Shown here piece by piece: positions 1 through 11,415 of a stretch of 64,000 nt of DNA. Both the position numbers and the translations under genes were made by a program. A model generated the notes under the pieces. The model was not told the origin of the DNA. It worked only from the letters and a program-made list of their open reading frames with translations, and did not search any database. How positions within the stretch are numbered: position 1 is the first letter of the stretch; the number at the start of each line of letters is the position of its first letter. This stretch comes from Oopsacas minuta (taxonomy: Eukaryota; Porifera; Hexactinellida; Lyssacinosida; Leucopsacidae). The stretch is from assembly GCA_024704765.1 (NCBI GenBank), contig JAKMXF010000305.1, positions 348,682 through 412,681 on the forward strand. The letters are read 5' to 3'.

Positions 1-2
1 TC

Positions 3-155
3 AATGCCACTGTCGGCTGCCATCACTCCACCATATGGAAGTTTCTCCTAGCCCTCAAGCGTGAGCAGGGGCTAGTGGAGGTGCGGCAGACTAACTACCT
101 TGCTGGGAAGCCGCCACCAAACGGAGGAGGTCTCAGCAGAGTGAGGAAACATTGA
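3..155 (+). pseudogene. C-terminal fragment of a MULE (FLYWCH/Phantom-type) transposase
   Basis: An open frame runs in from the left edge and stops at TGA 153-155. It reads a conserved tail with CHHSTIWKFLLALKREQ near its start, followed by YLAGKPPP. Animal MULE transposases linked to FLYWCH zinc fingers commonly end with CxHPxIWxFIxxLKxEQ and a GxxPP motif, so this looks like the last 50 residues of such a protein. The piece is more GC-rich than its surroundings. Whether it is a truncated relic or the end of a complete element to the left cannot be decided here. Confidence 0.55.
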
Positions 156-1478
156 AGACTCTAGTTGGAGAATATATCCACCAGACCATACTAAGACGAA
201 GTTCCATACAAGTGTAGACACCATCTCAGCATGAGAACGGATGTTAATCTTCCGTATTATCTATACCTCAAATAAATTTGATTTTGAGATAATACTTTAG
301 ATTAACATGTTAATCCGCTCCCAGACCGAAATGATGTGCTACACCTTGCAAGAACTCTTAATGTTGTTGTAGTTTACAAAAGTGGTGTAGGGATGTAGGG
401 TCTATTACCATTGTAAATGTAGAATGATATTCAAGGATTCAAAAATTATTAATGCAAATATGTCAGTTCCATAGGGTTTGGAATCCGAATAGAAACGCTA
501 TCAGAATTATTGATCAAATAATAATTTGATGTGATTAAGCTAGTTCATTGTGATAGATGTGCTTAATCGTCAGTTAAAAATTGCATTTATTAACACAATA
601 AAGATGCGATAAAAAAGCATCACTATTGCTACATGGTATATATGGTAACCAGTTAGAATTTTACGGTAATTCTATCTATTGAGCTTCACAGGTATAAGGT
701 AAGAGGTAGAAGCGAAATTGAAATTGAAAAGAGCAAAAAATGAAGGAAAAACAAACAATCTAAAATACAGTAAATTGCATTAATAAAGTGGATGCTGGTA
801 ATAAGAACTCGTCGGGAGCTGGACATAATGTTCTTATATCCGACATGTCCTTATAACCAGTATGTAGCATAAAGAGGATATTGGTTATGAGGACACTTCG
901 AATAAACACATTTAGATTCAGAATATGGTAGAAAATGGTCCTCATATAGACTATATTATTCATGCCAATTCCATTGACCTACCGGTAATAAGAACAAATT
1001 TTAGTACTATTCTAACTTAGAATAGTAAGAAAATTGGTCATAGAATTCTAAAAGTGTTCATATAACTGGCATGAAGTATATTGGGGTATATGGCAACCGT
1101 TTCTTGAATAATGTTCTTGTATCCAGCATGTTCTTGTAAAGGGATATAATGGTCTAATATATGAGAAAAATCCAAGGAGTATAATACGAAAGTTTCATAA
1201 ATAAAGTCAAGGTTCTTGAAACCGACTTGTTTATATTACAAGAGTTCTTATAAGTGGCATATACTGTAGTAGAATATAACCTGTGAAATGACCAAACTAA
1301 AGTCAAGCAATCTAAGATATATGGCCCGTAGAGGCACAGCAAAATTATTCAAAATGGCACGTAGCATAGAACTTTAAGCACCCCTGACATAGATCCAGAA
1401 TATTAATTTCTGGAAGATTTAATGACCTCAAATATATACCTACAATATATTAGAAATATATTTCAAATTTTTAGAAAC
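156..1478. other. Intron sequence downstream of DOCK exon 5
   Basis: AT-rich sequence with no recognisable coding frame. The only structure seen is a 300-bp dispersed repeat (473-790), listed separately. Short open frames here have no family signature. Confidence 0.6.
473..790 (+). repeat. Dispersed repeat, copy 1 of 2
   Basis: This segment aligns by eye, in the same orientation, with 19340-19650. Shared landmarks in order are TCAGAATTATTGATC, GCATC..TTGCTACAT, TTCTATCTATT, and an A-rich end containing GCAAAAAATGAAGGAA. The copies are clearly diverged with small gaps. No TIRs or coding capacity were seen, so the class is unknown. Confidence 0.6.
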
Positions 1479-1796
1479 CTCTATTTCCACGTTTTTGTCA
1501 GTTTTCTTAGTATACTTTGGAAATGTTCCAGTCTTGAGGCGTATATATAAGTCATTCCGCTTCATTTCAGGCAGAATAATCTCTGGAAACGAAAGTCTGT
1601 CACAAACAGCAGTTTGAGGTGTAAATAAATAAGAATTGGAAGATTTAACTTCTTCTAAAGTGCCATGCAAGGGCTTTAGATTAATAAAAACGCCACCTAA
1701 AAGTACAAATGAAGAATCAAAATCATAAACATGAAGTCTTGATTTCCAATACTCAAATTCATTTCGATGAGATATAGCCAAAAAATATTGCGCAGT
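1479..1796 (-). CDS. DOCK exon 5 (entry into DHR-1)
   Basis: The minus-strand translation contains FINLKPLHG, then FPEIILP, RNDLYIRL and KNVEIE. This matches in order the segment of DOCK proteins that begins DHR-1, the C2-like phosphoinositide-binding domain, where DOCK3/4 have FPxxIMPGxxRNDLY and KNxEVT. Residues before it (QYFLAISHRNEFEYW) also resemble the DOCK linker. The proposed donor is GAG|GTTTCT with the last exon base at 1479. The acceptor is not found: between an in-frame stop near 1826 and the homologous residues there is no AG, and the first AG follows GAATTTG at about 1751. The 5' boundary given is therefore the start of homology, not a splice site. Confidence 0.72.
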
Positions 1797-3540
1797 AAAG
1801 GATAATACCACATATGGGCATTATCAAGATTGCGTAATAATCACCAGAGATATCGTATGGTAATGTTTTCAAGGTATTAGAAATCTGCTAGATTATAATA
1901 TTCACAAGACTATTTGACCATAATATTAAAGATTGTCAAGTTGTGGATGAAGATCAGCAACAATGTAGTATCGATGGTCGTAACTATAACTCCCTGAAGT
2001 TCAACATTATCAAAACAAATTTTAATATTTGCATGAAAATAGCCTTAGATCCCATAGAATAAATTATGCAACCGGAAATGTATTAATTGACTATAAATAG
2101 TGCACATAAAAACGTGATCTCCAGTTGTAAGAGGAAGCAAAAGTGAAACACTGAGAAATGATGTCGAGCTAGCTTCATTGACGTCGAAGACTGGGGTTAG
2201 CTCTAAGCAAGAATATTCGGGGTAAAATATAATGCTGAATATAGTAGGTCTAGCTAAGAGTAAATGAATTGAACGAATTGATTATAGCAAAGAAAGGTAT
2301 TCGGAAGGGAATCTTCTTAAGATGGAGAAAGTACAACAGATATCAGTTATTCGTAACTCACCAGGAAATAACCTAGAAAGGAGTAAGCATGCAACGCGTT
2401 AGTCAGATTTTGAAATGTGGGCTCAGTTCTGCCATGTTTATGAATGTGGTATTGGATTATATACTGCAAGGAATGGAGAACGAGGAGTTAAAGGATAAGA
2501 GAATAACTACAAATACCCCCTTCCACACAGAAATTTCTCTACCCAATAACTCTTGACATTGATGTGGTTCATCAAGCAAAAATAGTGGCGGTGCAAAGCA
2601 GTCAAATTTGATCAATTCATTTATGAAAACTCTCATAAAGGGTGTGAAACATTCAAGATTATGTTTTGGATAATAATGCAATCGGTTAGTGGGATATTCA
2701 GAATTTGGTTGCTGATTAGAACATATACAATTCCTAGACTATCTTTCACATCAAAGGGGGTTAATAGAATCACAGATAACGTGAAGGAATGTGAAGGATC
2801 ACCAACTGGAAAAGAAAAAATTTTTTACAGTGGGTACAATTTTCGGAAAATTCTCATCAAACATAACTACCTAAGTAGAAATAAAATAATAATGGAATGT
2901 TGTGAATACAATCTTCACACTTTATAACAAGTTAGTTGTTGATTATTGGATACAAACTATAGAGTAAAAATTTACCAATTGTGAAAATATTGGAAGAGAC
3001 TCACTCTGAACGAGGCTAAGGGGTAACAAATTACGCTGATATGGATTTCGCATTTTATAGTTTCTCGTAGGGTAATCTATCGCTGATATCAAGAAGATAA
3101 AGTGAACGATTATAGAAATCTTGAAATAATCGTAGAGACGTGCACACAACGACTAAACATGGGTCATCAAGCTGATCCCGTGGGAGCATGAAGTGTTCGC
3201 TGTTCGAACGCCACGCAGCGTGAGCAAGCAAAGAATGCTTGAAATTATACAATAAATCGATATAAAAAATTAACAAAAGTGCTAAACAACAATATTTTTA
3301 GTAGCAACAAGGTTATAGATATTACAGCAAGGATAGCTAGTTTATGTCAGCAACATCTAAAGCTTGTGGGCCCGCCAAAATTTTTCTATTGGGCGCACTT
3401 TGCCGACTCCTGGTTATATTATGCAAAGTTATCTCTGATAGTTATTGACTTGAATTAAAGATTCTTTTCACCATAGCGCAATGATGGTCAGGATCAATAC
3501 CAAATTTATCAACAAATATTTACATCGTGGAGTTACAACG
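1797..3540. other. Intron 4 of the DOCK gene, left end: nothing recognised
   Basis: AT-rich sequence with several short unrelated open frames in both strands. No conserved motif, TIR or tandem repeat was recognised. Confidence 0.5.
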
Positions 3541-3970
3541 GGGCGTTCAATAGGTTTAGGCCTAGTTCCTAAAATTCTTATCTAAATTCGTACACTATAG
3601 TTAAACTAGCAAATTATTTAGTCATAATACCTGTCTATCAAACGCTACTTAGACTTCAGAGACCGGAACGTTCCCTATTCAAATATTTCGATGCACAAGG
3701 TGCAGTTCTCCAGATTATAGTCCCAAAGGGATAAACAATTACTGCCAATGGTAAGTAGAAAACAATACCGGTAGTGAAGATCTAAGTCCCGACCAAGAGG
3801 ACTAAAGATCCTATACGATAATGCTAGACCTTAGAAAACCAAACTCATGAAACTTGGTATTACAAAGGATGAAAGAAACCGAGCTAGAACATCCGCCCTA
3901 CTCACCTGACCTTGACCCACGGGACTTTTGGCTGTTCTCAAGACTAAAGAATAACCTTGTAAGGAAACGT
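3541..3970 (+). pseudogene. Mariner relic
   Basis: It begins with GGGCGTTCAATAGGTTTAGG, matching the terminus of the mariner derivative at 4982. At 3884-3945 the plus strand still encodes ELEHPPYSPDLDPRDFWLFS, the block holding the third catalytic aspartate of mariner (DD34D) transposases (YSPDLAPxDxxLF). The preceding sequence has decayed beyond a continuous frame. Confidence 0.6.
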
Positions 3971-3989
3971 TTTAGAACAGGATTGAATG

Positions 3990-4500
3990 TAACATGTTAC
4001 AAAAACTTTACATCCTAATCCAGTGATGGTATGGGCTGGAATTTAGGAAAAAGGGAAAATAAGCATGGGTTTTATGTCAGAGGGCGCAAAATTAACGCCA
4101 ATTCATACTAGAAACCGATTCTATCTAAACATGTTCTAAACACAAGTTATACCTTCATGAACGGAGAAAATTGGCTGTTTCAGCAGGACGGAGTCCCCGC
4201 TCATACATCTAAGATTAATCAGGACTGGCTTTCTAGCAACATTGCTGATTTTCTCAACAAGGATTAATGGCCCTCTTCTAGCCCAGACCTCAACCCCCTG
4301 TGACTACTATTTGTCGGGTAGAATGGAAGCAATAGTGAATAATCCCTCACATGAATCTGCTCAGGCTTTGAAAAGAGGAATTGTTCATTCATAGCATGAT
4401 TTAGAACAGGAAGAGGTAGGGCGAGCATGCAAAAAAATTCCCTGAAAGATTCAAAATGTGCGTAAAGGCCAAAGGGAAGAGATTTGAAATGAATTAAATC
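3990..4500 (+). pseudogene. Tc1-like transposase relic
   Basis: In broken frames the plus strand encodes PVMVWAGI, then NWLFQQDGVPAHTSK (second catalytic Asp), a degraded SSPDLNP block, and a C-terminal stretch resembling the EIxxxWxxIxxxxxxxLxxSMxxRxxxxxxxKG tail of Tc1 proteins. Stops and frameshifts interrupt it and the ENLW-type third catalytic residue is lost. It directly follows the mariner relic and is probably nested in or next to it. Confidence 0.6.
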
Positions 4501-4981
4501 TCATAATTTACGATCAAGGATGTAGAAATATTCATATAGTTAGTTGATCTATATATGTACAACGATAACAGTAATGTAATAACATAAAACTTTGGTGTAT
4601 GTATTAATTGTAATTTGTTACAGAACTATTGGCTCACCATGTAAATGGAAGCGATTAACCAATGTATGATAAATGTAACTTCTCTTGTAAATATTCAACT
4701 TGTCGTGAAGTTCAGTGACCTTTTGTCCCTTATTATTCTGTCAAGGCGCGGACACAAGCCCACCTTCAATCGTAATAAATCAACAAAAGATTACGTTAAG
4801 CTTATTTCATTACTAATAAACTATTTCTTTGACTATCAGAATTGAGGGTTGAATTTGCCGAGTTCAGCCAAGTTTGGGTGTAAATTGAACTACAGTTTAA
4901 ATTGACTTGAATTGCAGAAAATGGTTTGTTTTTGAGGATTGTAGAGAAAAAAGTTCGTTATAGTGTTTAAACTTGCTACTA

Positions 4982-5788
4982 GGGCGTTCAATAAGTCTTG
5001 CGGGTGATATCATAGAATATGATACAAACACTATACACACTAATTCACTATATTATTTATTAAAAGTAATCCCCTCTTCCTATATCATGTTGAATAATAC
5101 ACCCACGTCTAGTCACTAGTAATAATCTCTGTTAGGTGTCTAGAATCGCAGTTCTCATAAATTTCCAAGAGTTTCTTGGCAATATTCAGTCATGCCAACC
5201 TTTGATTCTCACTGAGCTTATGCGGGACCCATTTCCCACAAATCGATCGGTAGCCAAGGTCAGTCGTCAGAATTGTATGAATAGCTCCCGATGAAATTTC
5301 CATACTTTGTTCTAACTGATTGACAGAATGCACTTGTCTTCCATGACCATACTTTGAATGAGTGCGATATTCTCTGAAGTGGTGGCGGATACCGGTCTTC
5401 CAGATCGAGGAAAATCTGTAACATCAGCATCACCAGATCTAAAACGGGAAGCCCATCGCTCTACTGTAGATCTGGAAGGGCAATCCACGCACAATATATC
5501 CTGTAACTCGCTGAAGATCTGTACGAGCTGGATCTTTAGTATTGTGCGAAACTCTATGTAAGCTTGCCATTTGAGGTTGAAATTATCATCCTTTGAAGCC
5601 ATAAATTGAACAGTGGGTATAAATTGACTACACGTAACTATCACAAAAATTTATAATTTGTATTGAATAAGCTTGAAACTTTCAGTATATGAAGTTTAAC
5701 TATATGGGCTTATAATATATGAAAGTTAGATATATTACTTGACTAATTCCTAAGATATATCATGACACGCAAGACTTATTGAACGCTC
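4982..5788 (-). mobile_element. Mariner deletion derivative with TIRs (807 bp)
   Basis: Left end GGGCGTTCAATAAGTCTTGC and the reverse complement of the right end (GAGCGTTCAATAAGTCTTGC) differ at one base in the first 20. The left flank is TA and the right flank TG, consistent with a mutated TA duplication. The interior holds the start of a mariner transposase on the minus strand but lacks the catalytic domain, so it would be non-autonomous. The same terminus occurs at 3541. Confidence 0.8.
5130..5602 (-). pseudogene. Mariner transposase, N-terminal part only
   Basis: The start ATG at 5602 opens MASKDDNFNLKWQ, followed by a paired helix-turn-helix region with STVERWASRFRSG and GRPVSATT, the usual mariner DNA-binding layout (KWxxRFRxG, GRPxxxxT). 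After about 90 codons the frame shifts, then continues as VHSVNQL and KWVPHKLSE. It ends before the first catalytic aspartate (the GDETW block). About half the usual 340-residue protein is missing through internal deletion. Confidence 0.72.
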
Positions 5789-6189
5789 TGATAAGAATGA
5801 GATTTGATGGGTCAGTGGCTGAAAATATTGGAGGAGACTTTTAGCTACATAATGATCGACTCTTCCGCCATTTCTGGTACAACTTTCACAATTGTGATGC
5901 TAGATCAATACCCTGATGTAGAAGGATGCGCCTGGAGCAGGTGCATCTTTTAAAACTAAGCTCTCCGAGCTTCTTTCAGCAGTTATCGTAAAGTTGTTTT
6001 GAAGAGATGAACCATTCGTGAAATTTGAAACCGATCTTAGTGTGAACTACCAAAACTTCTGAAAAATGTTCGGAGAGCTTGGCATCTGTGTTTTCAAAGG
6101 TGCACCTTTGGTGAATGCATAGCGTTCGAAAGCCGTGCAAGGCAAGAAAACAAACCGTTTTAGCATATAAATATTTTTATATCTTTCAG

Positions 6190-8196
6190 TTTCATTCACT
6201 AAGTAAATTATGGCATCGACCTCAGCAATATTACCTGCTGCACATTTTTTATCATATTTACGTCCCACTTTAATGATTACAGCTACAGTTGTGGAGTTTC
6301 TTGGTCTGAAGTTGTGTTGGTTGAAGAGGATGAAGATGGATGAAGAGTTCCAGGAGTATGCAGGGCCAACTGGTTCACCCTCAGACATGGCTGGTCCTCC
6401 TTCCATGTGGAAATTGCAAAATCACTCTCACCGTTGGTACTAATGTGCAGCTGGCCAACTGGAAATTGCAATTCGCAAAGAGAAAATAGACCACTACTGT
6501 GTAGTTAAAGAATGGCCAAAAGCCATATCACACAATAGAAATATGTTAGTATTGTGACAATCACATGCACAAGTTGAGGAAGGGTAGGAGGAAAACAGAA
6601 AGGGTGCAGTGAGACCCACAGTATTTTCTGTTACCGTCCAGCTTCAACCAGTAACTACTCGTCACGATTTAACAAAAGCCTTATAGCCCAGGATGATGGT
6701 TCCAGACAATTAGATCAATTGGTGAGAGTAGGATTAAGTGTCATTCGAAATCTAGAGGTCTTCCCAAAGACCCATCCCTCGAGCTCTTGGATCATCAACG
6801 CAGAGCAACTACATGTCAACGCAAACTCCAGCCAAAGGCGGACAAAGCTCGTTGTTCCACTAATCCATCCTACAGCTACAGCTTGCAACCACGATCTACA
6901 TCCTCCATGGAAAGCCTTATGACTGTCATGAATCGGTTCATTGGTTCTGCAGTTCGACTTCCTAAGGGACTAAAAATTGCTTCGGAACGACCTGAATACA
7001 TGGCTCACTTTGTCATGAAGAACTTCAGAGAATCTGACGAAAAGATTGAGGCAGTGGAAGAGTTTTGAATGTATGAGACTGGTGAGATACCCAGGTTGAG
7101 TCGGCACTCCACTTACGGAATTCCCCGGGAAATAGGTTTGGAATTAGTCAGTCAGGACAGGAATGGCGACTGTCTGAAGATAGCGATGATGGTGGCGGTG
7201 GGCCTGTGAAAGTATTCCTAAATACGAAGGAGAAGCCACTAGTTACAAAGGAAAAAGAGAGAGGTAAATTCCTTTTTCAATCGCTGTCTCAGGCCAGTGA
7301 GGGTTGTGCTTTACTATCATGCATGTTGTATGACCTCTTCTCTGATGTTTGAGACCATAATGTAACAGTGGCATGCGACTTCAAGTGCGGCCAATTGTTA
7401 GCAGGCTGCAACATACTCTCCTGACAAGAGTCACTTTCCAAAGACTGCGGACCAAGCAGCATTGCTGCTAAAAATTATGCCTTCCAGAGCAAATCATCTC
7501 GATGGACAGGGCATCATCCTACTCTGGATCTTTGCAATAACCCTATTGAAATATTCTACATACCTGTTTTGCACATATCTACGTGTTTATTGCGCCAAGG
7601 GTTTATGCATGGGGAACTCGACTCATCTCGACCAAACAGGATGTCTGGCAATCAAGAAAAATGGATCTGCTGGTATTACTGGAGACAAATTACCAAGTAA
7701 AACCTTTGACATGCATTAGCACACTGAAAGCTGAACTGATGTTTGTCCCTAATTCGTAGGCAAGGACGTTACTAGGATTGCCAGAGTAGTCACAAATGAT
7801 AGAAATACTGTGTCTCTATGGGTTGAATCAGGCCGCTGGAATCACTCTGTTTTTGTGTTCAGAGCATGGCACTCACTTCGAACTGCTGCCCATTCCTTGC
7901 TAGCTCATTTGATGGATTGGTACTCCATGCACCGAGGAAAGGTACAGCTACTCACAGAAGAACAAATTGAGTCATGCCACAATGACTTCTCGAAGGTTCA
8001 GGCTACTCATCACAGTACTTCATTGGATGCAATAGGTCGATATAACTTAACAAGGAAAGATGGTCCGAAGAAGATGAGCGATATGCTGGCCAGACCTATG
8101 AGAGGGGCAACTACACGGGGAATTCTTACCTGGAGGATTTCGATAAATCAGGTGAAAACCTTCGAAGTGATCAGAGGAATATTTCTCCGAAAATAG
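6190..8196 (+). other. Unidentified coding-like island
   Basis: This stretch is less AT-rich than its flanks and has several plus-strand frames (about 6210-6443, 6787-7068, 7462-7719 and 7810-8196) with mixed, protein-like composition. They include LTEEQIESCHNDF and a segment rich in charged residues ending SDEKIEAVEEF. None matches a family I can name with confidence; the LTEEQ..SCHNDF block vaguely resembles uncharacterised transposon-borne proteins. Breaks between frames suggest a decayed element rather than a live gene. It stops directly before the hAT MITE at 8202. Confidence 0.3.
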
Positions 8197-8201
8197 TGGT
8201 A

Positions 8202-8632
8202 CAGGGGTAGGCAAACTTTTTCTGCGCGGGCCGCATTCTAATTCTAAATTATTATGCGGGCCGTATTAGCCTACGACTACGTTCCATGTTCTAATTTTCT
8301 ATAGAAACTCTACTAGCTAATTGGAACATAAACAATAATTACAGTATGCGTAACAATTAACTATTATTGTTTAATGAGAGCAATGTAGCTGATTCTTGAA
8401 ATTTTCGAAGCTGTACCAAGATACAGTACTAGTAATACAAAGTAAAAACGAATTCATTAATAAGCCAGGAAGGTATTGCGAAAGTTCACTTCGTGTCAAT
8501 TTATACATCTCCTAGAGTACTTAATTAAATTTTCATGGGACCAAATTTCCGAATGCGCAAGGAAGAATAAGACAGTGATCAAAGTGATCAAAAGGTTCAA
8601 AATCACAAGCAGGCCGTAGTTTGCCACCCCTG
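8202..8632. mobile_element. hAT-type MITE
   Basis: Left end CAGGGGTAGGCAAAC and the right end in reverse complement CAGGGGTGGCAAAC form a short TIR of the classic hAT form, followed on both sides by a GCGGGCC/AGGCCGTA subterminal region. There is no coding capacity. The flanking 8-mers (TAGTGGTA and GTGTAATA) match at only four positions, so the target duplication has decayed or the edge is slightly misplaced. Confidence 0.65.
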
Positions 8633-10666
8633 GTGTAATATGAATATGTACTATTCTCATTATACCCATATAATATATAATCATAGATTCAGTAAATGGT
8701 CTCTTAATAATGAAATCAGATGTATGTCTACAATTTAGACATCAATTCCAGCTCAATTATCTGTAGCAGTTTGCTATTATAAAGCTTGCATTTTGATGAG
8801 ATTTTAGGTGATCTGGGAGAACATTTGGAGATGAATTTAGACTAGACTTCGAGATTCAATGATTTATGATGAATATTGGCGAGCTCTATAATTCTATATC
8901 CTTGAAGTGAGGTAACCTTTTGAGAATAAATTAGCATCATTGAAATTCAAGGCAAAGAAATATATGTTAGAGTATTGTAACATTTTCAAGAATTTACATA
9001 AAGGAAATTGGAATTTAGAACCCATCAAGTGCATCATAACACAATAAACATTACATTTGAAGGAGAAATCCAATCTACAAATTTTTAGGAAGTGTTTCTG
9101 AACCGTTGGGGTTAAAAGTCACAAAACAAGATGTATTCTTACCAAGATAAGCTTAACATAATTTTATCGTGTATTTTACGAATTAGAGTGGACGTGCGGG
9201 GACATTCTCCACATGTCATGTGTATTGTGATGGCAACTGTCTATGACGAGCTATATTCCATGTCATTATTAGTAATAAGGGTTCATACCTTAGTCTCAAA
9301 CATAGTTTGATTGTCAAGTTTCAAGCAAACACGCAGCATCATATTAACGAATTGCCGAAATCAGGATTAGACATATCTCAGCTCGGATAGATGTGATGTC
9401 AATTGAAGTAACTGATGTTAACCCTCTTAAGTGGACTATCCACATTGTGTATATTCACTTTGATCAATTATACATGTAGATTGACAATTTTACTGATGAG
9501 TGTGAGTATAGTATTAAATTGTATGTGTACGGATTGGTATGGGTATCACGTGCAGCTCTTCCTAAACTTAATAAACGGATACCCAATAATTCCCTATATT
9601 TAAGAGATTATTGGGCACCAGTATATTAAGTTAAGGAAAATGTATTATATACACAATTGCGTTCAGGCCATGTAAAGTAATACACTTGTATATGAACTCG
9701 GTTCGTCTCAAATTTCGTCTCAGATCTGGAAGAATGTATTTGAATTATTTACAAATACATGGGTGATTGTTAGCAAGATTGTGCAGTCCCAGGTCCGAAG
9801 AAATTTCGGATGAGAAACAAGTAATGTATTTTACATAGCCAAATTTGATGAAGGTAATTATAATATACATATTTAGATGAGAGCTCTCTAGAAAGAGCTA
9901 TTCAGCTTAGGTAAGAAGTTATAAATAAGAGGATTTATGTATATCAGCCATAGCAATGGTTATTGCTGTGAGTTTCACACATTATTAAATTCAAAATATC
10001 GACTTAATCTGAAATAGAGCAAAGTATATTGGGATATTATCTAATGGAAAAAACAATATTCGAATCTTTTGAATCAGTATCTGAAGGAAGGGAGTGTAGA
10101 AGGTCAGGTTTCCCGTCAAGTGCCTTATTTAAAGCGATAATGTAGTCAAAAGGTGCGTGACAGAGAAGGAACTCAAACAAAATAATGAGAGCTTGACAAA
10201 AATCCTGCAGAAAACATTGGAAAGTTGATGCCTCCCTCGCGAAGCAAGCAAGCAACCATATTGAGAATAAATTAATTCTAGAGGGACGATGTGACGAGAG
10301 AAATAACGAATAGCTACACTGCAGCTTCAGGATCACCACAGAAGACAATTAAATCAACTTTCCCCTATATATTCAACTCGAGGTACGTTGTGCAGATATC
10401 ACTTCGCGAAGCGACCAAAAACAGTATGAAACATTAGCCAGTGTATACTTAAGCGAAATAGAACAACGAAGCGGTGAGTATACGCTATGGAATGTACTCA
10501 AACCTATTTTAAACATGTCTGGACAGCAACTTGGGAACGATATAAAAATACATTGTGTTTCACCAATATATTTAAAAAGAGAAATTACTTGAATAAACTC
10601 ATGACCAAAAAAATTGATACTTGGTCTCATCTGGCAGATAATGTTTGGATATTTATGAAGAGAGTT
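8633..10666. other. Intronic sequence, no gene recognised
   Basis: AT-rich. It contains one imperfect hairpin at 9562-9640 and, on the minus strand at 10037-10765, a long frame interrupted by two close stops near 10350-10372 with no recognisable motifs. A CGCGAAGC-type motif near 10240 recalls the head of the 600-bp repeat family seen at 44-62 kb. Confidence 0.4.
9562..9640. repeat. Imperfect hairpin
   Basis: TTCCTAAACTTAATA followed by ACCCAATAATTCCC is answered in inverse by GAGATTATTGGG and TATTAAGTTAAGGAA. The arms are about 34 bases around a loop of about 10. It may be a tiny foldback element or chance in AT-rich DNA. Confidence 0.4.
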
Positions 10667-11415
10667 CAACCATGGCCTACTATATACACTGCTAGCTAAG
10701 CAAAGAATTGCCAAAATAATTTCGGGACCATTGAATATATTCTCTTTGATTATGAAGAATTGCAATTATCATGACAAATTCTATTATAAATAGATTTCTA
10801 CATACGGTAGGGACACTTAGAATACTTTTGAACCTGCTTTTAGGGATATGTTAAACACAATGACACAATCAAATTATGGAAATTATTGCACGAAAAAATA
10901 CTAATCATCGAAAACCCACAAATCTCATGAAATGAAGCATGATTCGTATTAGCTTAGCACCAAACACAATAGAAAGATTGTATTAAATAATCAAATTAAA
11001 ATGGTTAACTATTATGACATATTGTGTGCTAGCATACTAGACTTATTGAATTTCTTCGAATTTTCTAAGATTGACTTAACGATTGTTTAAGCAAATGAAG
11101 AGCATATTTTGGTTAGTTAAACTAACATTTAACAAGTAGAGGGTATTCTGATAAAAAATAACTTCAGTTGTGAGAATTTCGGAAAAATTTGTCAAATAGT
11201 GCATAAACTTTGATTAAGTCATTATGGGTAAATAACCTGAAAAGAAGGTTCAAAAGTATTCTAGATGTCTCCGCCGTATTTCGAAACCTATGTATAGAAG
11301 AATTTATAATGATAACGCAATTCTTAATGATCCAAGAGAATACAATCAATGGCTGGGAAATGATTTTAGCAAATTCTTGCTTAGCTAGCCGTGTATAGTA
11401 GGCCATGGACAAACG
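10667..11415. repeat. Inverted duplication with about 240-bp arms
   Basis: The left arm (10667-10905) and right arm (11165-11415) are inverse copies around a spacer of about 260 bp. Landmarks in both arms, read outside-in, are CCATGGCCTACTATA, GCTAGCTAAGCAA, GAATTGC..TTATCAT, TAGAATACTTTTGAACCT and AATCAAA. The arms differ by many substitutions. The right arm has an 82-codon minus-strand frame (11164-11412) whose counterpart in the left arm is broken. I do not recognise the encoded peptide. Confidence 0.75.

Noticed and set aside
10037-10765. Long minus-strand frame with two close stops, and an antisense 70-codon plus-strand frame with WERYKNT
   Set aside because: Neither strand gives a family signature. 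A vague cullin-like impression of the plus-strand peptide was not supported by any conserved motif.
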